Positions 42,612 to 51,518 of a DNA stretch of 64,000 bases are shown in pieces. A program made the translations under genes and the position numbers. A model generated the notes under the pieces. The model was not told the DNA's origin, made no database searches, and was given only the letters and a program-made list of their open reading frames with translations. The DNA is from Acidobacteriota bacterium (GTDB lineage Bacteria > Acidobacteriota > Vicinamibacteria > Vicinamibacterales > UBA2999). Location: assembly GCA_016871195.1 (NCBI GenBank), contig VFZN01000014.1:21682-85681 (forward strand), in the 5' to 3' direction. Every line of letters begins with the position of its first letter. The first letter of the stretch is position 1.

Positions 42612-42673
42612 GACTGTCTCCACGGACAGCATCATACGCCGGGCAGGCTGTTTGGCGCGCTCCATCCCTCGGG

Positions 42674-42679
42674 TATCCT
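42674..42679 (+). promoter_or_regulatory. -10 hexamer TATCCT before thrA
   Basis: TATCCT lies 10 nt before the GTG start at 42690. The transcript would have a leader of only a few nucleotides and no room for a Shine-Dalgarno sequence or attenuator. Confidence 0.4.
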
Positions 42680-42689
42680 AAATGGCATC

Positions 42690-45197
42690 GTGTCTGCTTC
42701 GTCGTCTACCCGTCTGGTCGTCTGGAAGTTCGGTGGTGCCTCTCTGGCTGATGGCTCGGCCATCGCCCTTGCCGCCACCCGCATCGCCGCCCATCCCGGG
42801 CCGCTCGTCATCGTCGCCTCGGCCCTCGGCGGCGTGACCGACCAGCTGCTCGCTGGAGCCACGCTGGCCCTAGAGGGCCGCGAGCACGAGGCCCTGGCCA
42901 TCGCCGATGCCCTGCGTGAGCAGCACCGGCGTGCCGCTCGGGCCACCCGCGCGACCGGAAAGAGCCGTCGTGCGCTTCTCGACAGCATTGACCTCGCGCT
43001 CATTGGATACTGCGACCTCTGCCGGGCCATCGGCGTACTGCAGCATCTGGCCCCGCGCACCCAGGACGCCCTTGTCGCTCGAGGCGAACAACTGGCGGCC
43101 GCCCTGCTGGCGGCCGCCATCGGCAGTCACCGCAAGCACGCCGACTTCCTGGACGCGCTCGACGTGATGCGCACCGACGCCCATCACGGCGGCGCCACCC
43201 CGATGCTCGCCAGCACGACCCGACAGGCACAGGCCCGTCTCCGTCCCTTGCTGACACGCGGGCGCATTCCCGTCGTGCCCGGCTTCATCGGCCGAGCCCC
43301 GGACGGCAGCATTACCACACTCGGGCGTGGCGGCTCTGATCTGACCGCCACGACGCTGGCCCGCGTACTGAGTGCCCGCGAGGTCGTGCTGTGGAAGGAC
43401 GTGCCCGGCATCCTCACCTCAGACCCGCGTGTAGTACCCGATGCCCGGCTCATTACGGAAATGCACCACCAGGAGGCGGCCGAAGTCGCGCACTACGGCG
43501 CCAAGGTGCTGCACCCGCGGGCGCTCATCCCCATCATCGGCACACGCATCACGTTGCAGGTGCGGTCGTTCATTCATCCCGACCAGCCCGGCACGGTCGT
43601 CACCGCCAGACATGCCGCCCCAGGCCATCCAGTTAAGGCCCTCGCGACGCTCGCAGGTCAGGCCGTCGTCAGCGTCACCGGAAAAGGCATGGTCGGTGTG
43701 CACGGCATCGCCGCCCGCACGTTTGCCGCCGTCGATGCCGAGCGCCTGTCCGTGTCGACGATTTTCCAGGGCTCGTCTGAAAACTCCATCGGCTTCACCG
43801 TGCCGGCTGCTGAAGCCGAACGCGCCGTGGCGCGCATCTCCGCGGCATTCGCGCAGGAGATCGCGACGGGGCTGATCGACGCCGTCACCGCACGCCCGGG
43901 CGTGTCAGTGCTGGCCGTGGTGGGGGACGGCATGGCCGGCACCCCCGGCATCGCCGCCCGCGTGTTTTCGTCGCTGGAAGAGGGCGGCGTCAACGTCATC
44001 GCCATTGCGCAGGGCTCGTCCGAGCGCAATATCTCATTCGTCGTCGATGCCGCACAGGCCACCGAGGCTGCGCAGCGGGTGCACGCCGCCTTCCAGTTGT
44101 CGAAAATCGGCGGCGGTCAGGCCGGCCGCGTCCCCTTCACCGATGTCGTGCTGCTGGGTTACGGCGGCGTAGGCCAGGCCCTGGCCGCGCAGATTGCCGC
44201 CCTCGATATCACGGCACACATCCGCGTGGTCGGGGTAGTCGATCGCTCGGGATATGTCTTCGAGCCCGCCGGACTCTCGGGCACGACGCTGCGCCGGCTC
44301 GCCCGGGCCAAGCGCGACGGACGCTCGCTCGCCGAGTCGGGCGGCCAGGCCGCAACAGCCGAGGCCGCTCTCGCGCACATGACGATGCATGCGCTGTCGT
44401 GTCCTGTGATCGCTGACGTCACCGGCGACGATACTGGCCCGTGGCTCATCGCTGCGCTGACGCAGGGCTGCGATCTCGTGCTGGCCAACAAGAAGCCACT
44501 GGCCGTCGGGGCTCGCGACTACCGGCAGCTCTTCGACACCGCACGCCAGCACGGGCGCCGCATCAGGTTCGAAGCCACCGTGGGTGCCGGACTTCCTGTG
44601 ATCGACACCTGGCACAAGCTCGACGAGTCGGGTGACCGTGTACGCCGCATCGAGGGCTGTGTCAGTGGCACGCTGATGTTCGTGCTCGATGCGGTCGCTC
44701 GCGATCAGCGCTTCTCGGAGGCCGTGCGCGAGGCCATGGCCCGCGGCTACGCCGAGCCAGACCCCCGCGACGATCTCAACGGCGCCGACGCCGGTCGCAA
44801 GGCGCTGATTCTCGCGCGCCTGCTCGGCTACGAGGGTCCCCCCGCAAAGCCCGAGTCACTCGTGCCGGCGTCGATGCGCGCGTTTACGCGCGAACGTTTC
44901 CTCGAGGCCCTGCCATCGCTCGACGCCCCCTGGGCCACCCGCGTCGCACAGGCCCGCAGCCGGGGATTCGTCTGGCGCTACGTCGTCTCGGCCACACCTC
45001 GCACGGCCACGGCCGGCCTGATGCAGGTGCCGGCGACCAGCCCCATGGGCGCAGCCGGTGGCACACGCAACCTGCTGGTCTTCACCTCCGACAGGTATCG
45101 CACCGAACCGCTGGTCGTCAGCGGGCCTGGTGCCGGCCCCGAGGTTACCGCCGCCGGCATGCTCAACGACATCAGGGCGCTGGCGCGCACCACGTAG
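42690..45197 (+). CDS. thrA: Bifunctional aspartate kinase / homoserine dehydrogenase
   Basis: An 835-aa two-enzyme protein for threonine and methionine synthesis. The N-terminal aspartokinase has VVWKFGGASLADGSAI, GRGGSDLTATTLA and EVVLWKDVPGILTSDPR. Two ACT domains follow (VVSVTGKGMVGVHGIAARTF; VLAVVGDGMAGTPGIAARVF), which bind threonine in the Escherichia coli enzyme. The homoserine dehydrogenase begins DVVLLGYGGVGQALAAQIA and includes ANKKPLAVG and the catalytic region with VSGTLMFVLDA and GYAEPDPRDDLNGADAGRK. Length is close to ThrA (820 aa). The start is GTG, with a -10 hexamer just upstream. An ATG at 42682 is out of frame. Feedback inhibition by threonine is expected from the ACT domains. 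Confidence 0.94.
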   Translation: MSASSSTRLVVWKFGGASLADGSAIALAATRIAAHPGPLVIVASALGGVTDQLLAGATLALEGREHEALAIADALREQHRRAARATRATGKSRRALLDSIDLALIGYCDLCRAIGVLQHLAPRTQDALVARGEQLAAALLAAAIGSHRKHADFLDALDVMRTDAHHGGATPMLASTTRQAQARLRPLLTRGRIPVVPGFIGRAPDGSITTLGRGGSDLTATTLARVLSAREVVLWKDVPGILTSDPRVVPDARLITEMHHQEAAEVAHYGAKVLHPRALIPIIGTRITLQVRSFIHPDQPGTVVTARHAAPGHPVKALATLAGQAVVSVTGKGMVGVHGIAARTFAAVDAERLSVSTIFQGSSENSIGFTVPAAEAERAVARISAAFAQEIATGLIDAVTARPGVSVLAVVGDGMAGTPGIAARVFSSLEEGGVNVIAIAQGSSERNISFVVDAAQATEAAQRVHAAFQLSKIGGGQAGRVPFTDVVLLGYGGVGQALAAQIAALDITAHIRVVGVVDRSGYVFEPAGLSGTTLRRLARAKRDGRSLAESGGQAATAEAALAHMTMHALSCPVIADVTGDDTGPWLIAALTQGCDLVLANKKPLAVGARDYRQLFDTARQHGRRIRFEATVGAGLPVIDTWHKLDESGDRVRRIEGCVSGTLMFVLDAVARDQRFSEAVREAMARGYAEPDPRDDLNGADAGRKALILARLLGYEGPPAKPESLVPASMRAFTRERFLEALPSLDAPWATRVAQARSRGFVWRYVVSATPRTATAGLMQVPATSPMGAAGGTRNLLVFTSDRYRTEPLVVSGPGAGPEVTAAGMLNDIRALARTT

Positions 45198-45209
45198 AAT
45201 GAGGCGCAC

Positions 45210-46085
45210 ATGAAAGGCATCATCCTCGCCGGCGGTGCTGGCACGCGCCTCTATCCGGTCACCCGCGTGGTGTCCAAGCAGCTGCTGCCGGTCTACGACA
45301 AGCCGATGGTGTTCTATCCGCTCAGCGTGCTCATGCTGGCCGGCATCCGCGACATCCTGATCATCTCGACTCCCGACGACACCCCGCTCTTCGAGCGCCT
45401 GCTCGGCACCGGCGCCGCCTGGGGCCTCAACATCTCCTACGCCGTGCAGCCCTCGCCCGACGGACTGGCACAGGCCTTCATCATCGGTCGTGATTTTGTC
45501 GGCACCGACAGCGTCGCGCTGGTGCTCGGCGACAACATCTTCTACGGCAGCGATCTCTCCGCCGAGCTTCGGCGCGCGGCCACACAGCCAGCCGGTGCCA
45601 CCGTCTTCGCCTATCAGGTGCGCGATCCGGAACGCTACGGCGTGGTCGAATTCGATCGGGACGGCCGTGCGATCAGCCTTGAGGAAAAGCCGCGCGAGCC
45701 GCGTTCCCGCTGGGCGGTCACCGGCCTCTACTTTTACGACAATCAGGTGCTCGACATGGCCGCGTCACTCACGCCCTCGGCGCGTGGCGAACTGGAAATC
45801 ACCGATGTCAACCGCCTCTATCTCGACCGGCAGCAGCTGAATGTCGTACAACTCGGTCGCGGCTATGCGTGGCTCGACACAGGCACGCACGAATCGCTGC
45901 TCGAAGCCTCGTCGTTCATTGAAACGGTGGAACAGCGACAGGGCCTGAAGGTGGCCTGCCCCGAGGAAATCGCGTGGCGACTTGGCTACGTCACCGACAT
46001 GCAGCTCGAGGCGCTCGCGGTCGGCCTGGGCAAGTCGAGCTACGGCGCGTATCTGCGAGAGCTGCTGCGCGACGGCCACCGCTGA
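45210..46085 (+). CDS. rmlA: Glucose-1-phosphate thymidylyltransferase
   Basis: A 291-aa nucleotidyltransferase that makes dTDP-glucose, the first step of dTDP-rhamnose synthesis for surface polysaccharide. The N-terminus [18 protein letters not shown] is the signature, followed by [39 protein letters not shown] and [20 protein letters not shown]. All fit RmlA/RfbA. It starts 12 nt after thrA; TAGAAT (45195-45200) overlaps the thrA stop and could be its own -10, with GAGG 5 nt before the ATG. The other rml genes are not in the window. Confidence 0.95.
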   Translation: MKGIILAGGAGTRLYPVTRVVSKQLLPVYDKPMVFYPLSVLMLAGIRDILIISTPDDTPLFERLLGTGAAWGLNISYAVQPSPDGLAQAFIIGRDFVGTDSVALVLGDNIFYGSDLSAELRRAATQPAGATVFAYQVRDPERYGVVEFDRDGRAISLEEKPREPRSRWAVTGLYFYDNQVLDMAASLTPSARGELEITDVNRLYLDRQQLNVVQLGRGYAWLDTGTHESLLEASSFIETVEQRQGLKVACPEEIAWRLGYVTDMQLEALAVGLGKSSYGAYLRELLRDGHR

Positions 46086-46133
46086 GCCGTCTCTCAGCAG
46101 CGGCATCCGCCAGACGCCGCACCCGCCGGCTTC

Positions 46134-47351
46134 CTACTTCTTCAGCCTCAGGCCCACCAGCTCGGCAATCGCGCCACCCGTGGTCTGGCCGGCATTCAGC
46201 CCCAGCCTGAAGTCGTTGTCGCTGAACGTCGCATAGACGTCCGTCGGCTGATGCCAGTGCGGATCCCATCCGCTGCCCACGTGCACACCCCGCTCGTTCT
46301 CGCGAAGGCTGATCGCCGGCACCAGATCCATGAACGGCGTCGAATCGGTGTTCGTCATGTGCGGCCCCACCTGCGCCGGATAGTCGGTGGCGTACCGCTC
46401 ATTGGCCCCATGGAAGAAGAACGCCAGCGTCATCGCGGCCTCGGACATCTTCGCCGTCGACTGGAACTCGATGTTCACATCGGCCTCCGGCCGCTGCTCG
46501 GGGCTCATCGTCCCATCGGGCCGCGGAGCCCCGTGATCAAACAGCATCATGTCGTGCTGAATCATGCCGAGCCACTTCGGTTCCGGATATTTCCCCGATC
46601 CCGCCGGTGATTCCTTCCCCTGCAGGGCCGCCCGCTGCTCAACATAAGCCCGCGCGCCGTTCAGCCCCGTCTCTTCGTTGTTCCACAACACAAACCGGAT
46701 GCTGCGCTCGGTCACCACGTCCGGCATGCTGAAGATGCGCGCCAGTTCCATCACCAGCGCCGTTCCCGAGCCGTCATCATTTGCGGCCTCACCCCAGCCA
46801 TGGCCATCCATGTGCGCCCCGACGATGTACATCTCGTTCGGGAATGTCGACCCGACCTTCGTGCAGTACACCTGCTCGCGCCGGCCCGGCGTGGTCGGTT
46901 CCGAGTTGAGGGCGCGCAGGGCCTCGTTCGGCTGACGCATCGGGTCGGTGTTCACGCCCGTGCGCGCACGGTTGCCGCGCGGCCGGCCTCCACCCGTCGC
47001 CCGCTCGATTGCATTCGGATCACGCGGACGCTGCCCGGCGCCCGCCGCCTGCGGTGCCGGGGGCGGCGGGTTGTAGTCATACTGCATCCGTTCGGGCGCA
47101 CAGCCGTAGCTGCGCAGCTGCGCCTCAATCCAGTCGATCGCTTTGCGGTTGCGCTCGGTGCCCTGACGCCGATCGCCGAACTGCGTCAACCCCTTGATGG
47201 TGGCCTTGTACCGCTCGAGGTCGAGGCGCGAGACCAGCGCCGTCACATCAGGCATCGGATTCGGCGGAGGCACCGTCGGCCCCGACTGCGCCCAGCCCGT
47301 CGTGGCCGCCAGCAGCACGGCCGCCACTCCCGTCAATGTGTGCTTCACCAT
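46134..47351 (-). CDS. Secreted M28-family metallopeptidase
   Basis: A 405-aa exported zinc aminopeptidase-like protein with a signal peptide (MVKHTLTGVAAVLLAATTGWAQ). The M28 core is IVGAHMDGHGWGEAANDDGSGTALVMELARI, in which the first His-x-Asp and the bridging Asp are visible, then LWNNEETGLNGA with the catalytic Glu pair, and later zinc ligands in FDHGAPRPDG and HWHQPTD. A Pro/Gly/Arg-rich insert of about 60 residues (from near 90) separates the N-terminal part from the core. GAGG lies 8 nt before the ATG. It begins 13 nt after the Nramp-like gene and is probably co-transcribed with it. Confidence 0.9.
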   Translation of the reverse strand: MVKHTLTGVAAVLLAATTGWAQSGPTVPPPNPMPDVTALVSRLDLERYKATIKGLTQFGDRRQGTERNRKAIDWIEAQLRSYGCAPERMQYDYNPPPPAPQAAGAGQRPRDPNAIERATGGGRPRGNRARTGVNTDPMRQPNEALRALNSEPTTPGRREQVYCTKVGSTFPNEMYIVGAHMDGHGWGEAANDDGSGTALVMELARIFSMPDVVTERSIRFVLWNNEETGLNGARAYVEQRAALQGKESPAGSGKYPEPKWLGMIQHDMMLFDHGAPRPDGTMSPEQRPEADVNIEFQSTAKMSEAAMTLAFFFHGANERYATDYPAQVGPHMTNTDSTPFMDLVPAISLRENERGVHVGSGWDPHWHQPTDVYATFSDNDFRLGLNAGQTTGGAIAELVGLRLKK

Positions 47352-47364
47352 GGTCGTTACCTCT

Positions 47365-48642
47365 CTAGAGCAGGCCGGCGCGGCGCAGCGCGCCCATCGC
47401 CTCCTGCGAGCCCACCGCCAGGAACAGCGCCAGAATGCCCACCAGCAGCAGGTTGGTCATCCAGTGATTCTTCGGCACCGCGGCGGTCCACGCCACACGG
47501 TTGTTCAGATACAGCAGCGTCGCCGCCAGAAACGGCACAAACAGGCTGCCCACGATCGTGTACGTGACAATCACCACCAGCGGACTGCCGGTAAACGCCA
47601 GCGGCAGCGGCACCAGCGTGATGAAGATCAGCGCGCGCCGATACGGAACACTCGTCACCTGCGTCAGGGCCTCGCGCGCATCGCCCGTCGCACCCGTCAG
47701 GATGCTGTAGAGATCGGCATACAGATAGGGCACGCTCTGCCAGACCCCGAGCAGCGACGCGAACACCGCCGCCCAGAAGCCGGCCGAGTAGGCCATGCGT
47801 CCGAACGAACCCAGAATCGTGCCGAGCGTCTCGGCCATCTTGGGCACCGCCTGCGCGTCGGTAATCGTCACCCCGGGAAGGAAGAACGCGCGGTTAGCAA
47901 TCAGCATGATCGACAGGCCGAACATGGCCGTGAAGAGATAGGCAATGCCCACGTCGGCACGCACGTAGCTCAGGAATCCCGCGCCGTGCATGCCTTCCTC
48001 GCGCATCCAGTAGTTGTACGACAGCATCGTCACCGACCCGCCGATGCCACCGATGAGCGACAGCACATACGTGCCCGAGTTGTCGGGAATCGTCGGCATC
48101 ACCAGGCCTTGCAGCGCCGCCGCCGGGTCGCTCAGCGTCAGCACGGCACAGACCAGAATGCTGAAACCCATGACGCCTACCAGCAGCTTCATCACCTGCT
48201 CAAAGCGGGCATAGCCCCCGAACCACACCAGCACCCCGCCCACAAGGCTGTGCAGCACCGCGCCCCATGACTGCGGAATCGCCCCGCCCGTGAGGTTGGC
48301 CAGGCCGAGGCCCGTGGCATTGGTCAGCGCAGCACTGACCGCCACCGTCCACAGCACAAGGTAAAACACGAAGTAGTACTGCACCCAGCGGGGCAGGTAG
48401 GCCGACCAGCCTTCCACGACCGTCTGGCCCGTGGCCAGCTGAAAGCGCGCAATGCCCTCGCTCAGCACGAACTTGAAGAACGCCCCGAGCGCAATGGCCC
48501 AGAGCAGCACCACGCCGTACTTGGCTCCGCCCACCGTGGCCGACACCACATCGCCGGAACCGATGCCGGCAGCAGCCACCACCAGCCCCGGGCCCGCCAG
48601 TTTCCACACACTCGTCGCCGGGGGCGCTTTCATGTCAGACAC
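47365..48642 (-). CDS. Nramp-related transporter with altered metal-binding motifs
   Basis: A 425-aa inner-membrane protein of the Nramp/APC superfamily with about 11 helices. Helix 1 reads GPGLVVAAAGIGSGD; the canonical DPGN metal site is replaced by GSGD (28-31). Helix 6 reads GGSVTMLSYNYWM; the canonical MPH becomes MLS (206-208). The usual Mn/Fe ligands are therefore mostly absent, and another substrate is likely (a different ion or a small molecule). Related clades without DPGN exist (Nramp-related Mg transporters are one example), but this motif differs from the classical set. The start is GTG with GAGG 7 nt upstream; an ATG three codons later is an alternative. It is upstream of the M28 peptidase gene. 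Confidence 0.82.
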   Translation of the reverse strand: MSDMKAPPATSVWKLAGPGLVVAAAGIGSGDVVSATVGGAKYGVVLLWAIALGAFFKFVLSEGIARFQLATGQTVVEGWSAYLPRWVQYYFVFYLVLWTVAVSAALTNATGLGLANLTGGAIPQSWGAVLHSLVGGVLVWFGGYARFEQVMKLLVGVMGFSILVCAVLTLSDPAAALQGLVMPTIPDNSGTYVLSLIGGIGGSVTMLSYNYWMREEGMHGAGFLSYVRADVGIAYLFTAMFGLSIMLIANRAFFLPGVTITDAQAVPKMAETLGTILGSFGRMAYSAGFWAAVFASLLGVWQSVPYLYADLYSILTGATGDAREALTQVTSVPYRRALIFITLVPLPLAFTGSPLVVIVTYTIVGSLFVPFLAATLLYLNNRVAWTAAVPKNHWMTNLLLVGILALFLAVGSQEAMGALRRAGLL

Positions 48643-48694
48643 GTGGTTTCCTCCGCGCCGACGAGGGTATCATGCCGTCGAAAGGACTCGACTC

Positions 48695-49696
48695 ATGCGA
48701 ACTGCTCTCTCTGTCTCGCTGCCCCTGCTCGGTGCGCTGCTGCTCGCTTCCGGAGCGTCGGCCCAGGCGCCCGCACCTCCTCCGGCCCCGACCAACAGCA
48801 CGGCGACAGCCATTCCCGGCGTCGTTGCTGCAGGCACCACGGTCGAGTTCATCAAGGCCGGCTTCACCGGAACGGAAGGTCCCATCGGCCTGCCCGACGG
48901 ACACCTCATCTTCACCGAGACGCAGGCCAACCGCATCACACGCATCGACCGCGACTCAGGCGCGACATCGACGTTCCTCGAGAACACCAACGGCTCGAAC
49001 GGCCTCGGCTTCGACCAGCAGGGCCGACTGATCTCCGTGCAGACCACGCCGGGCGCGGCACGCATCGGGATCATTTATCCCGCAGCAGCGATGACAACCC
49101 TCACGGACAGTTATCAGGGGAAGCCCTATGGCCGCCCCAACGACCTCGTCGTCAGCCGGAATGGCCATGTCTACTTCTCGGAACCGGGGCCGAACGCGAC
49201 CCCGGGACAGCCGCCACCGACGCCAGCTCTGCCTCCCGCGGTCTACTTCCTGCCGAAGGATGGCGCGCCCGTCCAGATCGCCACGGGCATCGAGCGACCC
49301 AACGGCATCATGCTGAGCCCCGATGAGAAGACCCTCTACGTCAACAACACCTCGGGCGAATTCATGATCGCCTTCGACGTGGCCCCCAATGGCTCGACCA
49401 GCAACCGCCGCAATTTCGCGAAGTACGCATCGGTCACGCGCAATGACGCCGGTCAGGTGAACAGCGGCGCCGACGGACTCGCCGTCGATGCCGAAGGCCG
49501 CATCTATTGCGCCGCGATTGGCGGCGTGCAGGTGTTCAGCCCGAAGGGTGAGCACCTCGGCACCATTCCCGTGTCACTGCAGCCCCAGAACATCGCGTTC
49601 GCCGGGGCTGACAAGAAGACCCTGTTTATCGTCGGGCGCGGCACGGCCTTCCGTGTGCGGGTGCTGACGCCCGGTTTTGCCGGACGCGCGAAGTAG
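48695..49696 (+). CDS. Secreted SMP-30/gluconolactonase-like beta-propeller protein
   Basis: A 333-aa exported protein with a signal peptide (MRTALSVSLPLLGALLLASGASA). The mature part is a six-bladed propeller of the SMP-30/lactonase type: FTGTEGPIGLPDGHLIFTE (first metal Glu), NGSNGLGFDQQGRL, YGRPNDLVVSRNGHVYFSE (metal Asn in RPND) and ERPNGIMLSPDEKTLYVNN, then GADGLAVDAEGRIY with the metal Asp. It probably hydrolyses a sugar lactone in the periplasm. TATCAT upstream (48668-48673) is a plausible -10 and AAGGA lies before the ATG. The open frame extending to 48452 overlaps the divergent Nramp gene and is rejected. Confidence 0.88.
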   Translation: MRTALSVSLPLLGALLLASGASAQAPAPPPAPTNSTATAIPGVVAAGTTVEFIKAGFTGTEGPIGLPDGHLIFTETQANRITRIDRDSGATSTFLENTNGSNGLGFDQQGRLISVQTTPGAARIGIIYPAAAMTTLTDSYQGKPYGRPNDLVVSRNGHVYFSEPGPNATPGQPPPTPALPPAVYFLPKDGAPVQIATGIERPNGIMLSPDEKTLYVNNTSGEFMIAFDVAPNGSTSNRRNFAKYASVTRNDAGQVNSGADGLAVDAEGRIYCAAIGGVQVFSPKGEHLGTIPVSLQPQNIAFAGADKKTLFIVGRGTAFRVRVLTPGFAGRAK

Positions 49697-49721
49697 GCCG
49701 TCTCCGCGTGTGAGGTTCTTC

Positions 49722-50861
49722 ATGATCGGAATCACTCCCTGCACCGCTGGTGCATTGATGCTTGCAGGCTGCATGGTGTCGGCCGGCCCCGTATGGGCCC
49801 AGTCCGTGACGTCTCGTGGAATGTCCGAGTCGCCCACGACGGTGATGGCGGCGGCAGCGGACCCCCTGCACGAGAGCCTGATCACGGCACGCGACGTCGA
49901 GCCGCCCGATCCCTGGTTCGGCACGTTCTCGATCATTGCTGTCGACACGACCACCGGTGAGATGGGTGTCGGTGTGCAGTCGCGCGCCTTCGGCGCTGGT
50001 GCCGCCGTGCCGTGGGCCAAGCCCGGTGTGGGGGCCGTCGCCACGCAGGCCTCGGCAAACCGGCTCTACGGGCCGAAGGCCATCGCCCTGCTCGAACAGG
50101 GGTTGTCCCCTGAGGATGTGGTCAAGCGCATTACCGACGAAGATGCCGGTCGCGATTCGAGGCAGGTCGCGGTCATCGACGCAAAGGGCCGTTCCGCGGT
50201 CTACACGGGACAACGGGTCATCAGCCGGAACACCGATCCGAAAGATCCGGTGCACCTCGGCAATTACGCCGGTCATGTCACCGGCGTGAATTTTTCCGCC
50301 CAGGGCAATACGCTGGCGAGCCCCGCCGTCGTGCAGGCCATGGCGAAGGCCTATGAGTCCACAAAGGGTTCAATGGCCGACCGGCTGATGGCGGCCCTTG
50401 ACGCCGGGCAGGCCCAGGGGGGCGACACGCGTGGGATGCAGTCAGCAGGCATCCTCGTGGTCAGACCTCTCGATCCCAGGTCAGAGTCGACCGTTGAGCG
50501 GGTCATCGACATCCGCGTTGATGATGCCGACAACCCCTTCGTTGAACTTCGCCGCCTGCTGCGCATGACACAGGGTGAGCCCGCGCGGCTCGTCGCACGC
50601 GGCAACGAACTCGTCACTGCCGGGCGGCACGACGATGCGGCGGTCGCGTTCCGCGAGGCGCTCGCCATCAATCCACGGCTCGAGACAGCCATGTATGGAC
50701 TGGCCCGTGCCTACGCGCACTCGGGAAGGCTGGCAGATGCGCTGGCTCAGCTGTCTACGGCCATTGCCCGGCAGCCTCATGTCTGGCGTACACAGGCAGC
50801 CGCTGATGCCGCGTTTGCACCGCTCAAGGCCATTCCCGCGTTTCTTGCACTGGTCCAGTGA
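49722..50861 (+). CDS. Exported DUF1028 (Ntn-hydrolase-like) protein with TPR tail
   Basis: A 379-aa protein. The N-terminus (MIGITPCTAGALMLAGCMVSAGPVWAQ) is an export signal with a possible lipobox (LAGC). The DUF1028 domain spans about residues 65-285: WFGTFSIIAVDTTTGEMGVGVQS, AVPWAKPGVGAVATQA, and LMAALDAGQAQGGDTRGMQSAG, the last with the family's QGGD-RG-QSA motif. Two TPR-like repeats follow (ARGNELVTAGRHDDAAVAFREAL, AMYGLARAYAHSGRLADALAQL). DUF1028 proteins are thought to be Ntn-type hydrolases, substrate unknown. GAGG lies 6 nt before the ATG at 49722; the frame to 49677 overlaps the previous gene. Confidence 0.87.
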   Translation: MIGITPCTAGALMLAGCMVSAGPVWAQSVTSRGMSESPTTVMAAAADPLHESLITARDVEPPDPWFGTFSIIAVDTTTGEMGVGVQSRAFGAGAAVPWAKPGVGAVATQASANRLYGPKAIALLEQGLSPEDVVKRITDEDAGRDSRQVAVIDAKGRSAVYTGQRVISRNTDPKDPVHLGNYAGHVTGVNFSAQGNTLASPAVVQAMAKAYESTKGSMADRLMAALDAGQAQGGDTRGMQSAGILVVRPLDPRSESTVERVIDIRVDDADNPFVELRRLLRMTQGEPARLVARGNELVTAGRHDDAAVAFREALAINPRLETAMYGLARAYAHSGRLADALAQLSTAIARQPHVWRTQAAADAAFAPLKAIPAFLALVQ

Positions 50862-50882
50862 TGCTGTCCGGGTCGACTCCGC

Positions 50883-51512
50883 ATGTCTGAAGAGCGCGAC
50901 GCGCGGCGCATGCCGTGCGGTCTCAGCGCCGTCATCTTGTGCGGCGGGCGTTCCCGGCGCATGCATGTCGACAAGGCCCTGCTCCCGATCGGCGGACAGA
51001 CGCTCCTCGAACATGTCATCGGGAGGGTGCGTCCATGGGTCGATGACCTCGTGCTGGCGGCACGAGCAGATCAGTCGGGATTACCCGACGAACCTGTGGT
51101 CTACGACAGCAGCCCCGATCGCGGCCCCCTTCCCGCGGTCGTTGATGCGTTGCCGCTGCTGATGCATGAACACGTGCTGATTGTGGCGGTCGACACGCCG
51201 CTCCTGGTGCCCGAGCTGATTCCGATGCTGCACGACAGGCTCGGCGACGCCGATGTGGCGGTGCCGTGGGTTAATGGTCACCCCGTCATGGCGCTGTCGG
51301 TGATGTCGCGTCCTGCGGTGCTTCGTGTGGCGCCTGCGATGCGCGAGGGTGCCGGTCTGCGTGACCTGTTGCCGTGCGTGCGTGTGGTGCGGGTTTCGGA
51401 AGACGACCTGAGACTGGTGGATCCTGAGCTGCAGTCGTTCATGCCCTGCAATACACCCGACGAGTGGCGTGCCGCGCTCGATCTCCACGGTCACCTGGTA
51501 TCCGACCGGTAA
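50883..51512 (+). CDS. mobA: Molybdenum cofactor guanylyltransferase
   Basis: A 209-aa nucleotidyltransferase that adds GMP to molybdopterin. The N-terminal GTP loop is AVILCGGRSRRMHVDKALLPIGG; the usual glycine after RRM is histidine here. Further signatures are VYDSSPDRGPLPAVVDAL and the metal-binding VAVDTPLLVPEL (classical enzymes have CD(M/T)P). Overall the MobA/MobA-like NTP transferase fold is clear, but the changes leave open a related cytidylyltransferase role. It starts 21 nt after the DUF1028 gene, and the small methyltransferase gene follows by 6 nt, so all three may share a transcript. Confidence 0.83.
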   Translation: MSEERDARRMPCGLSAVILCGGRSRRMHVDKALLPIGGQTLLEHVIGRVRPWVDDLVLAARADQSGLPDEPVVYDSSPDRGPLPAVVDALPLLMHEHVLIVAVDTPLLVPELIPMLHDRLGDADVAVPWVNGHPVMALSVMSRPAVLRVAPAMREGAGLRDLLPCVRVVRVSEDDLRLVDPELQSFMPCNTPDEWRAALDLHGHLVSDR

Positions 51513-51518
51513 GCCACG

